Assembly (NCBI RefSeq): GCF_001429185.1
Contig: NZ_LMIW01000015.1
Coordinates: 122,267-186,266, forward strand
DNA from: Terrabacter sp. Root85
GTDB taxonomy: Bacteria > Actinomycetota > Actinomycetes > Actinomycetales > Dermatophilaceae
Direction of reading: 5' to 3'
DNA: 64,000 nt
The position numbers and the translations under genes were made by a program. Under the pieces are notes generated by a model. It was not told the DNA's origin and did not search any database. It was given only the letters and a program-made list of their open reading frames with translations. This document shows, one piece after another, positions 36,914 to 46,400 of this stretch. The stretch's first letter is position 1; each line of letters opens with the position of its first letter.

Positions 36914-38224
36914 TCACCCGCCGTGCGTCAGCGCCGTGCGTACTGCCCGCGCCAGATCGGCATCGGACTCCGTCGGGACACAACGGAGGTCGACGAGGCA
37001 GCGGCCACGCTCGACCCGGGCGACCACCCCGGGGTCACCGACGCGCAGGCGCTCGGCGCACGCCTCGGGAAGGGCGACGGCATACCCGGGCAGTGGTACG
37101 CCGGGGGCTCCGCCGCCGCCGACGCGTCCCTCCACGACCACCACCTCGCCGCCGACCGCCTCGGCGAGGCGCTCGGTGCGCGCACGCAGGTCGTCACGAT
37201 CCGCGTGGAGGTAGGCGGTGACGGGCGGCACCGGACCGCGCAGGGTCGCCTCGAGGGCCGCGAGGGTCAGCTTGTCGACCCGGAGGGCGCGGGCCAGGGG
37301 GTGGCGGCGCAGGCGTTCCACGCTCTCGGCGTCGCCGAGCACGAGACCGGCCTGCGGGCCGCCGAGCAGCTTGTCGCCGCTCGCGGTGACGATCGTGGCC
37401 CCAGCCGCGATGGCGGAGGCGGCGTCGGGCTCGTCGGGCAGGAGCTGGTCGGGTCGCAGCAGGCCACTGCCGATGTCGACGACGAGCGGCACACGGAGGC
37501 CACCGGGCGTCGTCAGCTGCGACAGCTGATCGACGGGGGTGGCGCTCGTGAAGCCCTCGATCCGGAAGTTGCTCGGGTGCACCTTGAGGACGCAACCGGT
37601 GTCGGGGCCCAGCGCGGCTGCATAGTCGTCGACCGTCGTGCGGTTGGTCGTGCCCACCTCGCGCAGGCGTGCGCCCGTCGACGCGATGAGGTCGGGCAGC
37701 CTGAAGCCGCCACCGATCTCGACCATCTCCCCGCGGCTCACGACGACCTCGCGGCCAGCGGCGAGCGCGGTCGTGGCGAGCACGAGCGCCGCGGCCCCGT
37801 TGTTGACGACGAGAGCGTCACCCGCTGCGGGCACGGCGTCCCGGAGAGCGGCGAGGGTTCCCCGCCCGCGCCGGGCCCGTGCGCCGGTGGTCACGTCGTA
37901 CTCCACGTCGACGTAGCCGGCCGCAGCGACCACGGCCTCGACCGCGGCCGCCGACAAAGGGGCCCGACCGACGTTCGTGTGCACGACGACACCGGTGGCG
38001 TTGAGGAGCGGGCGCAAGGTCGTGGGGCGCGCCGGCAGGGCCGTTCGTGCGGCCTCGATGACCTGGGAGGGCGCGATCTCACCGCCCCGCGCCTGCGCCT
38101 GCGCCGCGCGGACGGCGGCCTTGACCGTGTCGGCGCCGTGCCGCTCGACCGCGGCGGCGAGCACCGGGTCGGCGAGGAGCGCGTCGGTGCGTGGGATCCG
38201 CCGACGGGGGTCGCTCTGCGTCAC
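36914..38224 (-). CDS. selA: L-seryl-tRNA(Sec) selenium transferase
   Basis: SelA (436 residues) is the PLP enzyme that converts seryl-tRNA(Sec) to selenocysteinyl-tRNA(Sec) with selenophosphate. The N-terminus has RRRIPRTDALLADP and the tRNA-binding region. The catalytic core has LLNATGVVVHTNVGRAPLS, VVSRGEMVEIGGGFRLPD and VGTTNRT. The PLP lysine is Lys285 in SGDKLLGGPQAGL. GTG 38224 is preferred because GAGGAGG sits seven bases before it. The longer upstream frame would read into the tRNA gene. It begins 23 bases after the tRNA-Sec 3' end, so tRNA, selA and selB are probably one transcript. Confidence 0.96.
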   Translation of the reverse strand: MTQSDPRRRIPRTDALLADPVLAAAVERHGADTVKAAVRAAQAQARGGEIAPSQVIEAARTALPARPTTLRPLLNATGVVVHTNVGRAPLSAAAVEAVVAAAGYVDVEYDVTTGARARRGRGTLAALRDAVPAAGDALVVNNGAAALVLATTALAAGREVVVSRGEMVEIGGGFRLPDLIASTGARLREVGTTNRTTVDDYAAALGPDTGCVLKVHPSNFRIEGFTSATPVDQLSQLTTPGGLRVPLVVDIGSGLLRPDQLLPDEPDAASAIAAGATIVTASGDKLLGGPQAGLVLGDAESVERLRRHPLARALRVDKLTLAALEATLRGPVPPVTAYLHADRDDLRARTERLAEAVGGEVVVVEGRVGGGGAPGVPLPGYAVALPEACAERLRVGDPGVVARVERGRCLVDLRCVPTESDADLARAVRTALTHGG

Positions 38225-38246
38225 GCCGGCCTCCTCACGAGTGGTT

Positions 38247-38342
38247 TGGCGGAGGTGGACGGGAATCGAACCCGCCAGACCGAGATGCTCGGTCTCACCG
38301 GTTTTGAAGACCGAGGGGACCACCAGGTGCCCAGACACCTCC
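38247..38342 (-). tRNA. selC: tRNA-Sec (anticodon TCA)
   Basis: A 96-base tRNA with the special selenocysteine form. The acceptor stem (GGAGGTG against CACCTCC, an eighth T-C pair is mismatched) ends in an encoded GCCA. The anticodon arm TCGGT-CTTCAAA-ACCGG gives anticodon TCA, which reads UGA. The long variable arm is an 8-base-pair perfect helix (AGACCGAG-CAT-CTCGGTCT). The T arm has GCGGG-TTCGATT-CCCGT. A long D arm (GGGCACC-TGGT-GGTCCCC) has one central mismatch. It lies between selA and selD on the minus strand. Confidence 0.95.
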
Positions 38343-38398
38343 ACGGGTCACCGTACCCAGCACACCGCATGCACGCTGCGCCGACCTACGGTGTGGGT

Positions 38399-39400
38399 AT
38401 GAGCGCTGACGTGGAGCACGTGACAGCGGTGAGGCTGACCCAGTTCGCGCACGGTGGCGGCTGCGCCTGCAAGATCCCCCCGGGCGAGCTCGAGGAGATG
38501 GTGCGCGGCCTGACCGGGACGAGCCACCCCGACCTGCTGGTCGGGCTCGACTCCGGCGACGACGCGGCGGCGGTGCGCATCGACGGTGGGCTCGCCGTCC
38601 TGGCGACGGCCGACTTCTTCACCCCAGTCGTCGACGACCCCTACGACTGGGGGCGCATCGCCGCAGCGAACGCGCTGTCCGACGTGTACGCCATGGGTGG
38701 CCGCCCGGTGCTGGCCGTCAACCTGCTGGGGTGGCCGCGCGACGTCCTGCCGCTCGAGCTCGCCGCGGAGGTCCTTCGGGGTGGGCTCGACGTCGGACGC
38801 CTCGCCGGGTGCCCGGTCGCCGGTGGGCACAGCATCGACGACCCCGAGCCCAAGTACGGCATGGCCGTCACCGGCATCGCCGACCCGGACCACCTGCTCC
38901 GCAACGATGCCGCCGTCGCGGGACTGCCGCTCAGTCTGACGAAGCCCCTCGGGGTGGGCGTCCTCAACAACCGCCACAAGGCGACGGGTGAGGTCTTCGC
39001 GCACGCCGTCGAGTCGATGGTGACGCTCAACGACGTCGCGAGCGCCGCCGCGGTTGCTGCCGGCATCCGCGCAGCCACCGACGTGACGGGGTTCGGCCTG
39101 CTCGGCCACCTCTACAAGATGGCCCGCGCCTCGGGGGTGTCGGCGGTCGTCGATGCGGCCTCGGTTCCCTACCTCGACGGGGCCCGAGAGAGTCTTGCCG
39201 CAGGTTTCGTCCCCGGTGGCAGCCGTCGCAACCTCGACTGGGTGCGTCCGCACCTCCACGCGTCCGTGGGTGACGACGAGCTCGTGCTGCTCGCCGACGC
39301 CCAGACCAGTGGCGGCCTCCTCGTCGCAGGCGAGGTGCCCGGGGGCCGTGTGGTCGGCGAGCTCGTCCCGCGCGGCGACCACGTGCTCATCGTGCGATGA
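38399..39400 (+). CDS. selD: Selenophosphate synthase (Cys form)
   Basis: SelD (333 residues) makes selenophosphate from selenide and ATP, supplying SelA. The catalytic segment HGGGCACKIPP has Cys22, where some species have selenocysteine, and Lys25. Then follow LLVGLDSGDDAAAVRIDGGLAVLATADFFTPVVDDPYDWGRIAAANALSDVYAMGG, a strong family signature, and GVLNNRHKATGE and LADAQTSGGLLVA. The ATG comes seven bases after a TACGGT -10-like box with no good ribosome site, so a leaderless transcript is likely. It diverges from the tRNA-Sec gene across 56 bases and overlaps the rhodanese start. Confidence 0.96.
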   Translation: MSADVEHVTAVRLTQFAHGGGCACKIPPGELEEMVRGLTGTSHPDLLVGLDSGDDAAAVRIDGGLAVLATADFFTPVVDDPYDWGRIAAANALSDVYAMGGRPVLAVNLLGWPRDVLPLELAAEVLRGGLDVGRLAGCPVAGGHSIDDPEPKYGMAVTGIADPDHLLRNDAAVAGLPLSLTKPLGVGVLNNRHKATGEVFAHAVESMVTLNDVASAAAVAAGIRAATDVTGFGLLGHLYKMARASGVSAVVDAASVPYLDGARESLAAGFVPGGSRRNLDWVRPHLHASVGDDELVLLADAQTSGGLLVAGEVPGGRVVGELVPRGDHVLIVR

Positions 39401-39795
39401 CCCGCGTCGACGAGGTCCTCGCCCAGGCCCGCGAGGGGGTGGAGCGGTTGTAGCCCGAGCAGGCGTGGGCCGAGATGCGCACGGGCGCCCTGCTCGTCGA
39501 CACGCGCACGGCAGCCCAGCGCGCCCGACAGGGGGACCTGCCGGGCGCACTCGTCATCGACCGCACCGTCCTCGAGTGGCGACTCGACCCCACGAGCCCG
39601 TCACGGGTGCCCGAGGTGTGCGGTCCGGACCTCCGGGTCGTGGTCATCTGCCGCCAGGGCTACAGCAGCTCCTTCGCGGCGGAGTCGCTGCGCCGCATCG
39701 GACTCGCTCGGTCTACCGACGTCGTCGGCGGGGTGGAGGCGTGGCTGGCCTCCGGCCTGCCGCTCGCGGCCGGCCCCGCCGACGTTCGAGAGTGA
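39397..39795 (+). pseudogene. Rhodanese-like protein with in-frame amber codon
   Basis: The start ATG overlaps the selD stop (ATGA). Codon 19, at 39451-39453, is TAG in an otherwise intact frame: MTRVDEVLAQAREGVERL, stop, PEQAWAEM, GALLVDTRTAAQRARQGDLPGALVIDRTVLEWRLDP and the active-site loop VVVICRQGYSSSFAAESL with the catalytic Cys. The rhodanese domain itself lies after the stop, so initiation at ATG 39475 would still give a 106-residue domain. Sulfurtransferases of this kind accompany selD in some actinobacteria and may handle reduced selenium. It could be a pseudogene, a downstream-start gene or a sequence error. Confidence 0.7.
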
Positions 39796-39802
39796 GCCGA
39801 CC

Positions 39803-41152
39803 TCAGCGCGGAGCGGTGTCCGCGGTGTCCGCCGTGCCCGTGGTGCCCCGGCTGCCGCGGGTGTCACGGGTGCCGGCCGCGCCGACTGCGTCGCGCCTCG
39901 GCTTCTTCGTGATGAGCGGGAGCACCAGCGCGACGAGGGTGATGATGCCGATGACCGTGAAGCCGAGGTTGTACGCCTTCTCGCTGCCGATGAGGGAGGC
40001 GATGAGCAGCGGGCCGACGACCCCACCGATGCTCCACCCGATGAGCATCAGGCCGTAGATCGCGCCGACGTTGCGCACGCCGAAGAACGCGCCCGCGGTC
40101 GACGGCATGGTGCCGAAAGCCCCGCCGTAGCAGAGGTAGACGAGCGCGGCGAGCACGGCGAAGAGGGCCTTGTTGGCGGCGTGGGGGATGAGCAGCAGGC
40201 ACACGCCCTGGACGCCGAGGATGCCGAGGAAGGCCGGCATCTTGCCGACGAGGTCGGACAGCCAGCCCCAGAAGATGCGGCCCGCGCCGTTGAAGAGGCC
40301 GAGGACGCCGACGAGGGCAGCCGCGGCCGTGGCGGTGTAGCCGGCGACGTCACTGGCCGTGCCGGCCGCGACGGCGATGAGCGAGATCCCCGCCGTGACG
40401 CTCATCGTGAGGATCGCGGTGAGCAGGTACCACTGCTTCGTGTGCAGGGCCTCGCTCTGCGTGAAGTCACGCGACACCGCCGCGCCGCTGTCGGCCTTGC
40501 CGGCGGCCGTGGCCGCCCCTGCGGTCGCGTCCGGCACGACGGCAGGGTTGCGGAAGACCGACGTGCAGACGAGCAAGATGACGAGGTAGCCGATGCCGAG
40601 CCACAGGAACGCCTTGGTGGGCACGCTCGGGGACTGGTCGATGAGCGCCTGGCCCACGGGGGCGGTGACGACGGCGCCGAAGCCGAAGCCGGCGACGGCA
40701 AGACCGGTGATGAGTCCCGGCTTGTCGGGGAACCACTTCTGCAGCATGGCGATCGGGACGATGTAGACCATGCCGAGCCCGAACCCTCCGAGGACGCCGT
40801 AGCCGAGCACCAGCAGCCAGAAGGCGTCGGGCGACTGGGCGAACGACGCGAGGATGACCCCGACCGCGTAGATGACGCCGCCCGTCATGGCCACGAGGCG
40901 GGGGCCGCGCGCGTCCTGGAGACGACCGCCGACGTAGCTGCCGATGAAGATCATCCCGATGACGACGCTGAACGGGACGGCAGCCTTGGACTTGGACCAC
41001 CCGAACGCCGCGTCGCTCTGCAGCGCCTTGGCGAAGACGCTCCACGCGTAGACGGAGCCGATGGACAGCTGCACGAGGACCGCGCACACGAGGATCAACC
41101 ACCGGTTCGCGCCTCGGCCGGTGATCTCCGGCCCTGTGTCGGTCCTGCTCAC
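39803..41152 (-). CDS. OFA-family (oxalate/formate-type) MFS transporter
   Basis: This 449-residue membrane protein has about 12 spans. The block WLILVCAVLVQLSIGSVYAWSVF near the start and GGRLQDARGPRLVAMTGGVIYAVGVILASFAQ are hallmarks of the oxalate/formate antiporter family. Position as last gene of the formate dehydrogenase operon (57 bases after the NrfD gene) makes formate the likely substrate, by inference. The last 35 residues are a low-complexity Thr/Arg/Gly/Asp tail coded by imperfect repeats. It is convergent with the rhodanese gene. Confidence 0.9.
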   Translation of the reverse strand: MSRTDTGPEITGRGANRWLILVCAVLVQLSIGSVYAWSVFAKALQSDAAFGWSKSKAAVPFSVVIGMIFIGSYVGGRLQDARGPRLVAMTGGVIYAVGVILASFAQSPDAFWLLVLGYGVLGGFGLGMVYIVPIAMLQKWFPDKPGLITGLAVAGFGFGAVVTAPVGQALIDQSPSVPTKAFLWLGIGYLVILLVCTSVFRNPAVVPDATAGAATAAGKADSGAAVSRDFTQSEALHTKQWYLLTAILTMSVTAGISLIAVAAGTASDVAGYTATAAAALVGVLGLFNGAGRIFWGWLSDLVGKMPAFLGILGVQGVCLLLIPHAANKALFAVLAALVYLCYGGAFGTMPSTAGAFFGVRNVGAIYGLMLIGWSIGGVVGPLLIASLIGSEKAYNLGFTVIGIITLVALVLPLITKKPRRDAVGAAGTRDTRGSRGTTGTADTADTAPR

Positions 41153-41209
41153 GGCACTTCCCCTTCCGGTCGTCCGGCGGCGCGTCGTTGCGTCGTCGGG
41201 GGTGGCGCC

Positions 41210-42343
41210 TCAGCGCGCCGTGGTGATGGAGTCGTCGACGATGCCTTTCGCCCGGCGCGCCTCGAGGCGCTCGCGCTGTGGCTCGACGGTGTACTTCGGG
41301 TCGATTGCAGACGCCATACCCGCCTCGAAGACGCCGAATCGCGTGCACGCGGAACCGGCCATGAGGGCCAGGCCGCTCAGGGCGGCGCCGACGCGGGTGC
41401 GCCCGACGGTCACGGCCCCCGCCGCCCCGACGATCGTGAGCGCCTTGCTCGCCCTGAGCAGGCGGGCGGCCTTGCCGGTGCGCAAGGGCTCCGAGAGCGT
41501 CGGACCGAGCTGGTCCTGCATCCGCTCGAACGCCACGGTCTCCACGAGAGCGCTCACGGCAGCGAGCCGGCGCGCGGGTCCGTTCTGCCCGACCGGGACG
41601 GTGAGCAGGGCGAGCCCCGCCGCAGCCGCGTTCGCAGAGCTGACGAAGACGAAGGGCAGCTCACGGTAGGACTCGTGCCAGGTCGGTGTGGCGGTGTCGG
41701 CCAGCAGCACGGCGGTGTAGGCCGCGAGCGGGGGCGCGAAGAGGGCCGAGCCCACCGTCGCCGGTCCGTCGGCGATCTCGAGCACCCGGGCGACCCGAGC
41801 CAGCGCCGTGCCGGGCCGGCCCGTGCTGGAACGACGGTCGAGAAGCGCCTGCCCGAGCTCCGACGCGAGGGCGAGTCCGGAGAACCCTCCGAAGGCGGTG
41901 AGGATCCACGACCCGACCGACATCGGCGAGGTGAGCTTGACGGTGCGCATCATGTTGAGGGCGCGGCTCGGCTTGCCGAGGTCCTTGGCGAGGGCCGCGC
42001 CACCGAGGGCCGCGGCACCGACCGCAGCCACCCGCCCTGCCCGACGCAGCGCCGGGTAGCCCAGTGCCTTGCCTCCGGCCGCGAGCAGCCCCGACCCGCC
42101 TGCGATGCCACCGAGGAAGAGGTACGCCGCCACCTCCTTCTCCCACGGCGCGGGCTTGACGATGTGCCGGCCGTAGTAGCTGTCGAACGAGACGTCGGGC
42201 ACCATGAGCGACTCGTCGCGGCGACGCCGCCCACCGTTGCTCCCCGCCTGCTTGGCGGCGTCGCGCGCGTTCCCGTGGCTCGCGTCGCCTCGGCGCCGCT
42301 CGCGCTCCGGCGGGCGGTCGGCGTCGAAGGGGTTGGTCGTCAT
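41210..42343 (-). CDS. NrfD-type membrane subunit of formate dehydrogenase
   Basis: This 377-residue integral membrane protein has a 45-residue charged N-terminus, then the NrfD/PsrC segment DSYYGRHIVKPAPWEKEVAAYLFLGGIAGGSGLLAAGG, and about eight hydrophobic segments. NrfD subunits bind quinone and take electrons from the iron-sulfur subunit. The small Arg/Lys-rich N-terminus is on the cytoplasmic side. It overlaps fdhB by four bases and so is coexpressed with it. It replaces the cytochrome b subunit of the E. coli FDH-N type. Confidence 0.88.
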   Translation of the reverse strand: MTTNPFDADRPPERERRRGDASHGNARDAAKQAGSNGGRRRRDESLMVPDVSFDSYYGRHIVKPAPWEKEVAAYLFLGGIAGGSGLLAAGGKALGYPALRRAGRVAAVGAAALGGAALAKDLGKPSRALNMMRTVKLTSPMSVGSWILTAFGGFSGLALASELGQALLDRRSSTGRPGTALARVARVLEIADGPATVGSALFAPPLAAYTAVLLADTATPTWHESYRELPFVFVSSANAAAAGLALLTVPVGQNGPARRLAAVSALVETVAFERMQDQLGPTLSEPLRTGKAARLLRASKALTIVGAAGAVTVGRTRVGAALSGLALMAGSACTRFGVFEAGMASAIDPKYTVEPQRERLEARRAKGIVDDSITTAR

Positions 42344-43425
42344 CGCTTCCTCCCGACGAAGGCGGCGGCAGCCATGCCCAGCATGGCGAGCCCCGCGAGG
42401 CCGGCCTTGCGGAACATGTCGGGCAGGTCGGCCGTGGTGACGCGCGGGTCCGGCGGGAGGCCGTAGACCTCCGGCTCGTCGAGCAGGAGGAAGACCGACC
42501 CCGTGCCCCCGACGCCGTCGTTCTCGTCCGTGCCGTAGAGCCGGGCCTCGGTGTAGCCGAGCTCGTGCAGCTCCGCGACGCGGGCCTGGGCGGTGGCCCG
42601 CATGTCGGCCAGGTCACCGAACTTGATCGACGTCGTCGGGCAGGCCTGGGCGCACGCGGGGGTCTGCCCCTCACCGAGGCGGTCGTAGCAGAGCGTGCAC
42701 TTCTGGGCGATGCCGACGTTCTTGACCTCGCCGTTCTGGGTGGGGTCGGCGCCCCCGGAGTTGATGCTGATGCCGTGCGACTCGCGTCCGCCTTCGTGGC
42801 CCTCGTCGCCGCGCCGCCGCTCGATGACCCCGAAGGGGCAGGCTGCGACGCAGTAGCCGCACCCGTTGCACACGTCGTCCTGCACGACGACGGTGCCGAA
42901 CTCGGTACGGAAGAGCGACCCCGTCGGACACACGTCGAGGCACGCGGCGTGCGTGCAGTGCTTGCACACGTCAGATGCCATGAGCCAGCGCAGGTCCGGT
43001 ACAGCGGTGTCGGTGGGTCCGGGCGCGGCGGCCGCGCCGGACCGGACGTCACCGGGCGCTTCGGCCGTGGCCGTCGCCGTGGCCGTCCCCGTCGCCGAAC
43101 CGTCGCGGACGGTCGGCATGCCGAGCTGGACGAGACGACGCCCCGACTCGCGCGCCTGCTCGATGCGGTGGCTGTCCTGCTCCACGAAGGCGACGTGGCG
43201 CCACGTGCTGGCGCCGAGGGCACCGGTGTTGTCGTAGGACTGGTTGAGCAGGTCGAGGCCGTCCTCCGGGATGCCGTTCCACTCCTTGCAGGCCACCTCG
43301 CAGGCCTTGCACCCGATGCAGATCGAGGTGTCGGTGAAGAAGCCCTTGCGGGGCTCCACCCGTGCCCACGCCGCGTCGCTCGCCGGATCGGTGGGGCCGG
43401 ACAGCTGATTGCGCCAGAACGCCAC
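42340..43425 (-). CDS. fdhB: Formate dehydrogenase iron-sulfur subunit
   Basis: This 361-residue electron-transfer subunit carries four ferredoxin-like cysteine clusters: CIGCKACEVACKEWN near residue 36, CKHCTHAACLDVCPTGSL, CNGCGYCVAACPFGVI and CTLCYDRLGEGQTPACAQACP, enough for four 4Fe-4S centres between the molybdenum/tungsten subunit and the membrane subunit. A Thr/Ala-Pro linker of about 45 residues (SATGTATATATAEAPGD) separates the first cluster from the next and is not typical. A C-terminal hydrophobic segment (AGLAGLAMLGMAAAAFVG) may anchor it. It starts three bases after the fdhA stop. Confidence 0.93.
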   Translation of the reverse strand: MAFWRNQLSGPTDPASDAAWARVEPRKGFFTDTSICIGCKACEVACKEWNGIPEDGLDLLNQSYDNTGALGASTWRHVAFVEQDSHRIEQARESGRRLVQLGMPTVRDGSATGTATATATAEAPGDVRSGAAAAPGPTDTAVPDLRWLMASDVCKHCTHAACLDVCPTGSLFRTEFGTVVVQDDVCNGCGYCVAACPFGVIERRRGDEGHEGGRESHGISINSGGADPTQNGEVKNVGIAQKCTLCYDRLGEGQTPACAQACPTTSIKFGDLADMRATAQARVAELHELGYTEARLYGTDENDGVGGTGSVFLLLDEPEVYGLPPDPRVTTADLPDMFRKAGLAGLAMLGMAAAAFVGRKR

Positions 43426-43428
43426 GCC

Positions 43429-46400
43429 TCAGCCCTCCTTCTGGTCGGGAGCCGGGTCGGGGGCCGGATCAGGGACGGACCGGGGATGACCGGTGCGCAG
43501 CTCGTTGCTCGTCATGACCGTCGAGCCGGCACGGGACTGGTACTCCGCGATGTAGCGCAGCAGGGCCTCACCGGTCGGTCGGCGCCCCGGCACGATGTCG
43601 CACGAGCCGGCTTTGCTCTCTTGGATCTGCACATTCGGGTCGAGGGCGACACCGAGCAGGTCGTTGGCGGCGTCACCGCTGACGACGGCGGCGCTGCCGA
43701 CGCCCCAGTGGTAGGGCAGGCCGACCTGGTGGACGGTGCGGCCGCGGATGATGAGCGGTCTCATCCGTTCGGTGACGAGCACACGCGCCTCCACGGCCGC
43801 GCGGGCCGAGACGATCGTGGCCCAGCCGCCGGGCTCGAGACCACGTTCCTCGGCGAGCTCAGGCGAGACCTCGCAGAAGAACTCCGGCTGCAGCTCCGAC
43901 AGGTAGGGCAGGAAGCGGCTCATCCCGCCCGCCGTGTGGTGCTCGGTCAGCCGGTAGGTGGTGAAGACGTACGGGTAGACGTCGGCACCCGGCTGATCGC
44001 CGGACGGGCTCCACAGATTGTCCTTGCGTGGGAAGACCTTGCGAGCGGGATTGGACTGCTGCGTATAGAGCGGGTTCTGGACAGGGGACTCCTGCGGCTC
44101 GTAGTGCGTCGGCAGCGGCCCGTCGAGCATGCCCTTGGGCGTGTAGAGCCAGCCCTTGCCGTCCGCCTGCATGATGAACGGGTCGTCGCCGGCCAAGCCG
44201 TCGGGGCCGCCGGTGCCGGGCTCCGGGCGGAAGCTCGGCGCCTTCGTCGGCGGGAAGTCGGGCACGTCGTGTCCGGTCCATTTCTGCTCGTCTACGTCCC
44301 ACCAGACGTACTTCTTGCGCTCGCTCCACGGGTTGCCGTCGGGGTCGGCCGAGGCACGGTTGTAGAGGATGCGCCGGTTGGCGGGCCAGGCCCAGCCCCA
44401 GTCGAGCGCGGTGAGGTCCTGCTCGCGGCCCGGACGCCGGTTGGCTGCCTGGTTCTTGCCGTCGGCATACACCCCGGTGTAGATCCAGCAGCCGCCCTCT
44501 GTCGAGCCGTCGGCCTTCATCTCGGTGTACGACGACAGTGGCTGGCCGGCCTTCTCCCCCGTTCGGTGCCGACCGTTGACCTCGGCGAGCACGGCCTCGG
44601 CGTCGATCTCGCCGTCGGTGCCGAGGGGGTAGTCCCACGTGAGGTCGAGGAGCGGCCGGTCTCGCGGGTCGGTCGAGTCGGCGAGGAGCTCGCGGACGCG
44701 CCGGCCCAGCTCGTAGAAGAACTCGAGCTCGCTCTGGGCGTCGCCGGGCGGGGCAACCGCCTTGTGGTGCCACTGCAGCATCCGCTGGGTCTGGGTGAAC
44801 GAGCCCGACTTCTCCGTGTGGGCCGCCGCAGGCAGGAAGAACACCTCGGTCTGGACGTCCTCGGGCCGCAGCTCGCCCGTGGCGATCTCGGGGCCGTCCT
44901 TCCAGAAGGTCGCCGACTCGATCATCGCGAAGTCGCGCACGACGAGCCACTTGAGGTGCGACATCGCCTGGCGCTGCATGCGTCCGTGCGCGGACCCGAC
45001 AGCCGGGTTCTGGCCGAGGAGGAAGTAGCCCTCGACCTGGTCCTCGAGCATCGCCATCGTCGTCTGGTACGTGCCGTGCGCGCCGGAGAGACGCGGAAGG
45101 TAGTCGAAGGCCCAGTCGTTCTCGGCCGTGGACGCGTCTCCCCACCAGGCTTTCATCAGGCTCACGGCATACGTGTCGGCGTTCGCCCAGAAGCCCTTCT
45201 GCTCCTTGCTGCCGATCGCCCCGATGTAGTCGTCCCACGTGTCGTGCAGGCCCGCGACCGGCATCGCGAGGTAGCCCGGCAGGATGTTGTACAGCGTCGG
45301 GATGTCGGTCGATCCCTGGATGCTCGCGTGGCCGCGCAGCGCCATGACCCCGCCGCCCGGGCGTCCCATGTTCCCGAGGAGCAGCTGGATGATCGCGGCC
45401 GTACGGATGAACTGCGCGCCCAGCGTGTGCTGGGTCCAGCCGACGGCGTAGACGAACGCGGTGGTGCGCTCTCGGCCGCTGTTCTCGGTGACCGCCTTCG
45501 CCAGGTAGTGGAAGTCGTCGACGCTGATGCCGCACGTCTCGGCGACCATCTCGGGGGTGTAGCGCGCGTAGTGCCGCTTGAGGATCTGGAAGACGCACCT
45601 CGGGTCCTGAAGGGTCTCGTCGCGCAGCACCCTGGCGTGCTCGAGGGCGGGCCCGCCGGAACCGTGCTCGTCACCGGCCGCGCGCTCGGATTTGCTGTGC
45701 CCGTGCTCGTGGCCCCCACCGCTCTCGTGGCCAGCCGCAGGCCCACCGATGGTGCCCGGCGACGGGTCGTCGCCGCCCTCGTCCGCGGTCGCGTAGGCCC
45801 AGGTGTCCGGCGCGTACGCCCCCTTCTCGTCGTCGTAGCCGGAGAAGAGGCCGTCGAGCTCCTCGGTGTCCTGGAACTCATCACTGATGAGCGTGGCGGC
45901 GTTGGTGTACGCGACGACGTACTCCTCGAAGTACAGCTCCTTGGCGAGGATGTGGTTGATGAGCGCACCGAGCAGCACGACGTCGCTGCCCGCGCGGATC
46001 GGGATGTGCTTGTCGGACGTCGCCGACGTACGTGTGAAGCGCGGGTCGACGTGAATGACCTTCGCCCCCTTGAGGCGCGCCTCGGTCACCCACTGGTAAG
46101 CGACCGGATGGCACTCAGCCATGTTCGAGCCCTGGATGACGATGCAGTCCGAGTTGGACAGGTCCTGCACGTACTGCGTGGCGCCGCCGCGTCCGAACGA
46201 GGACCCCAGACTGGGGACCGTGGAAGAGTGTCAAATACGCGCTTGGTTCTCGATCTGGATGGCGCCCGCTGCGGTGAACAGCTTCTTGATGAGGTAGTTC
46301 TCCTCGTTGTCGAGCGTCGCGCCACCGAGCGAGGCGATGCCCATGGTCCGCCGGAGCGGACGGCCGTGTTCGTCGGTGTCCTGCCAGCCGGAGCGGCGGC

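Noticed and set aside
39397..39795. Pyrrolysine at the rhodanese TAG
   Set aside because: No pyl genes are present in the window and the codon stands outside the active domain, so a sense-to-stop change is much more likely.
46231..46233. The UGA as a true stop splitting fdhA into a short and a long gene
   Set aside because: The frame is unbroken on both sides, the residue aligns with the FDH-N selenocysteine, a SECIS follows and the Sec machinery is adjacent.
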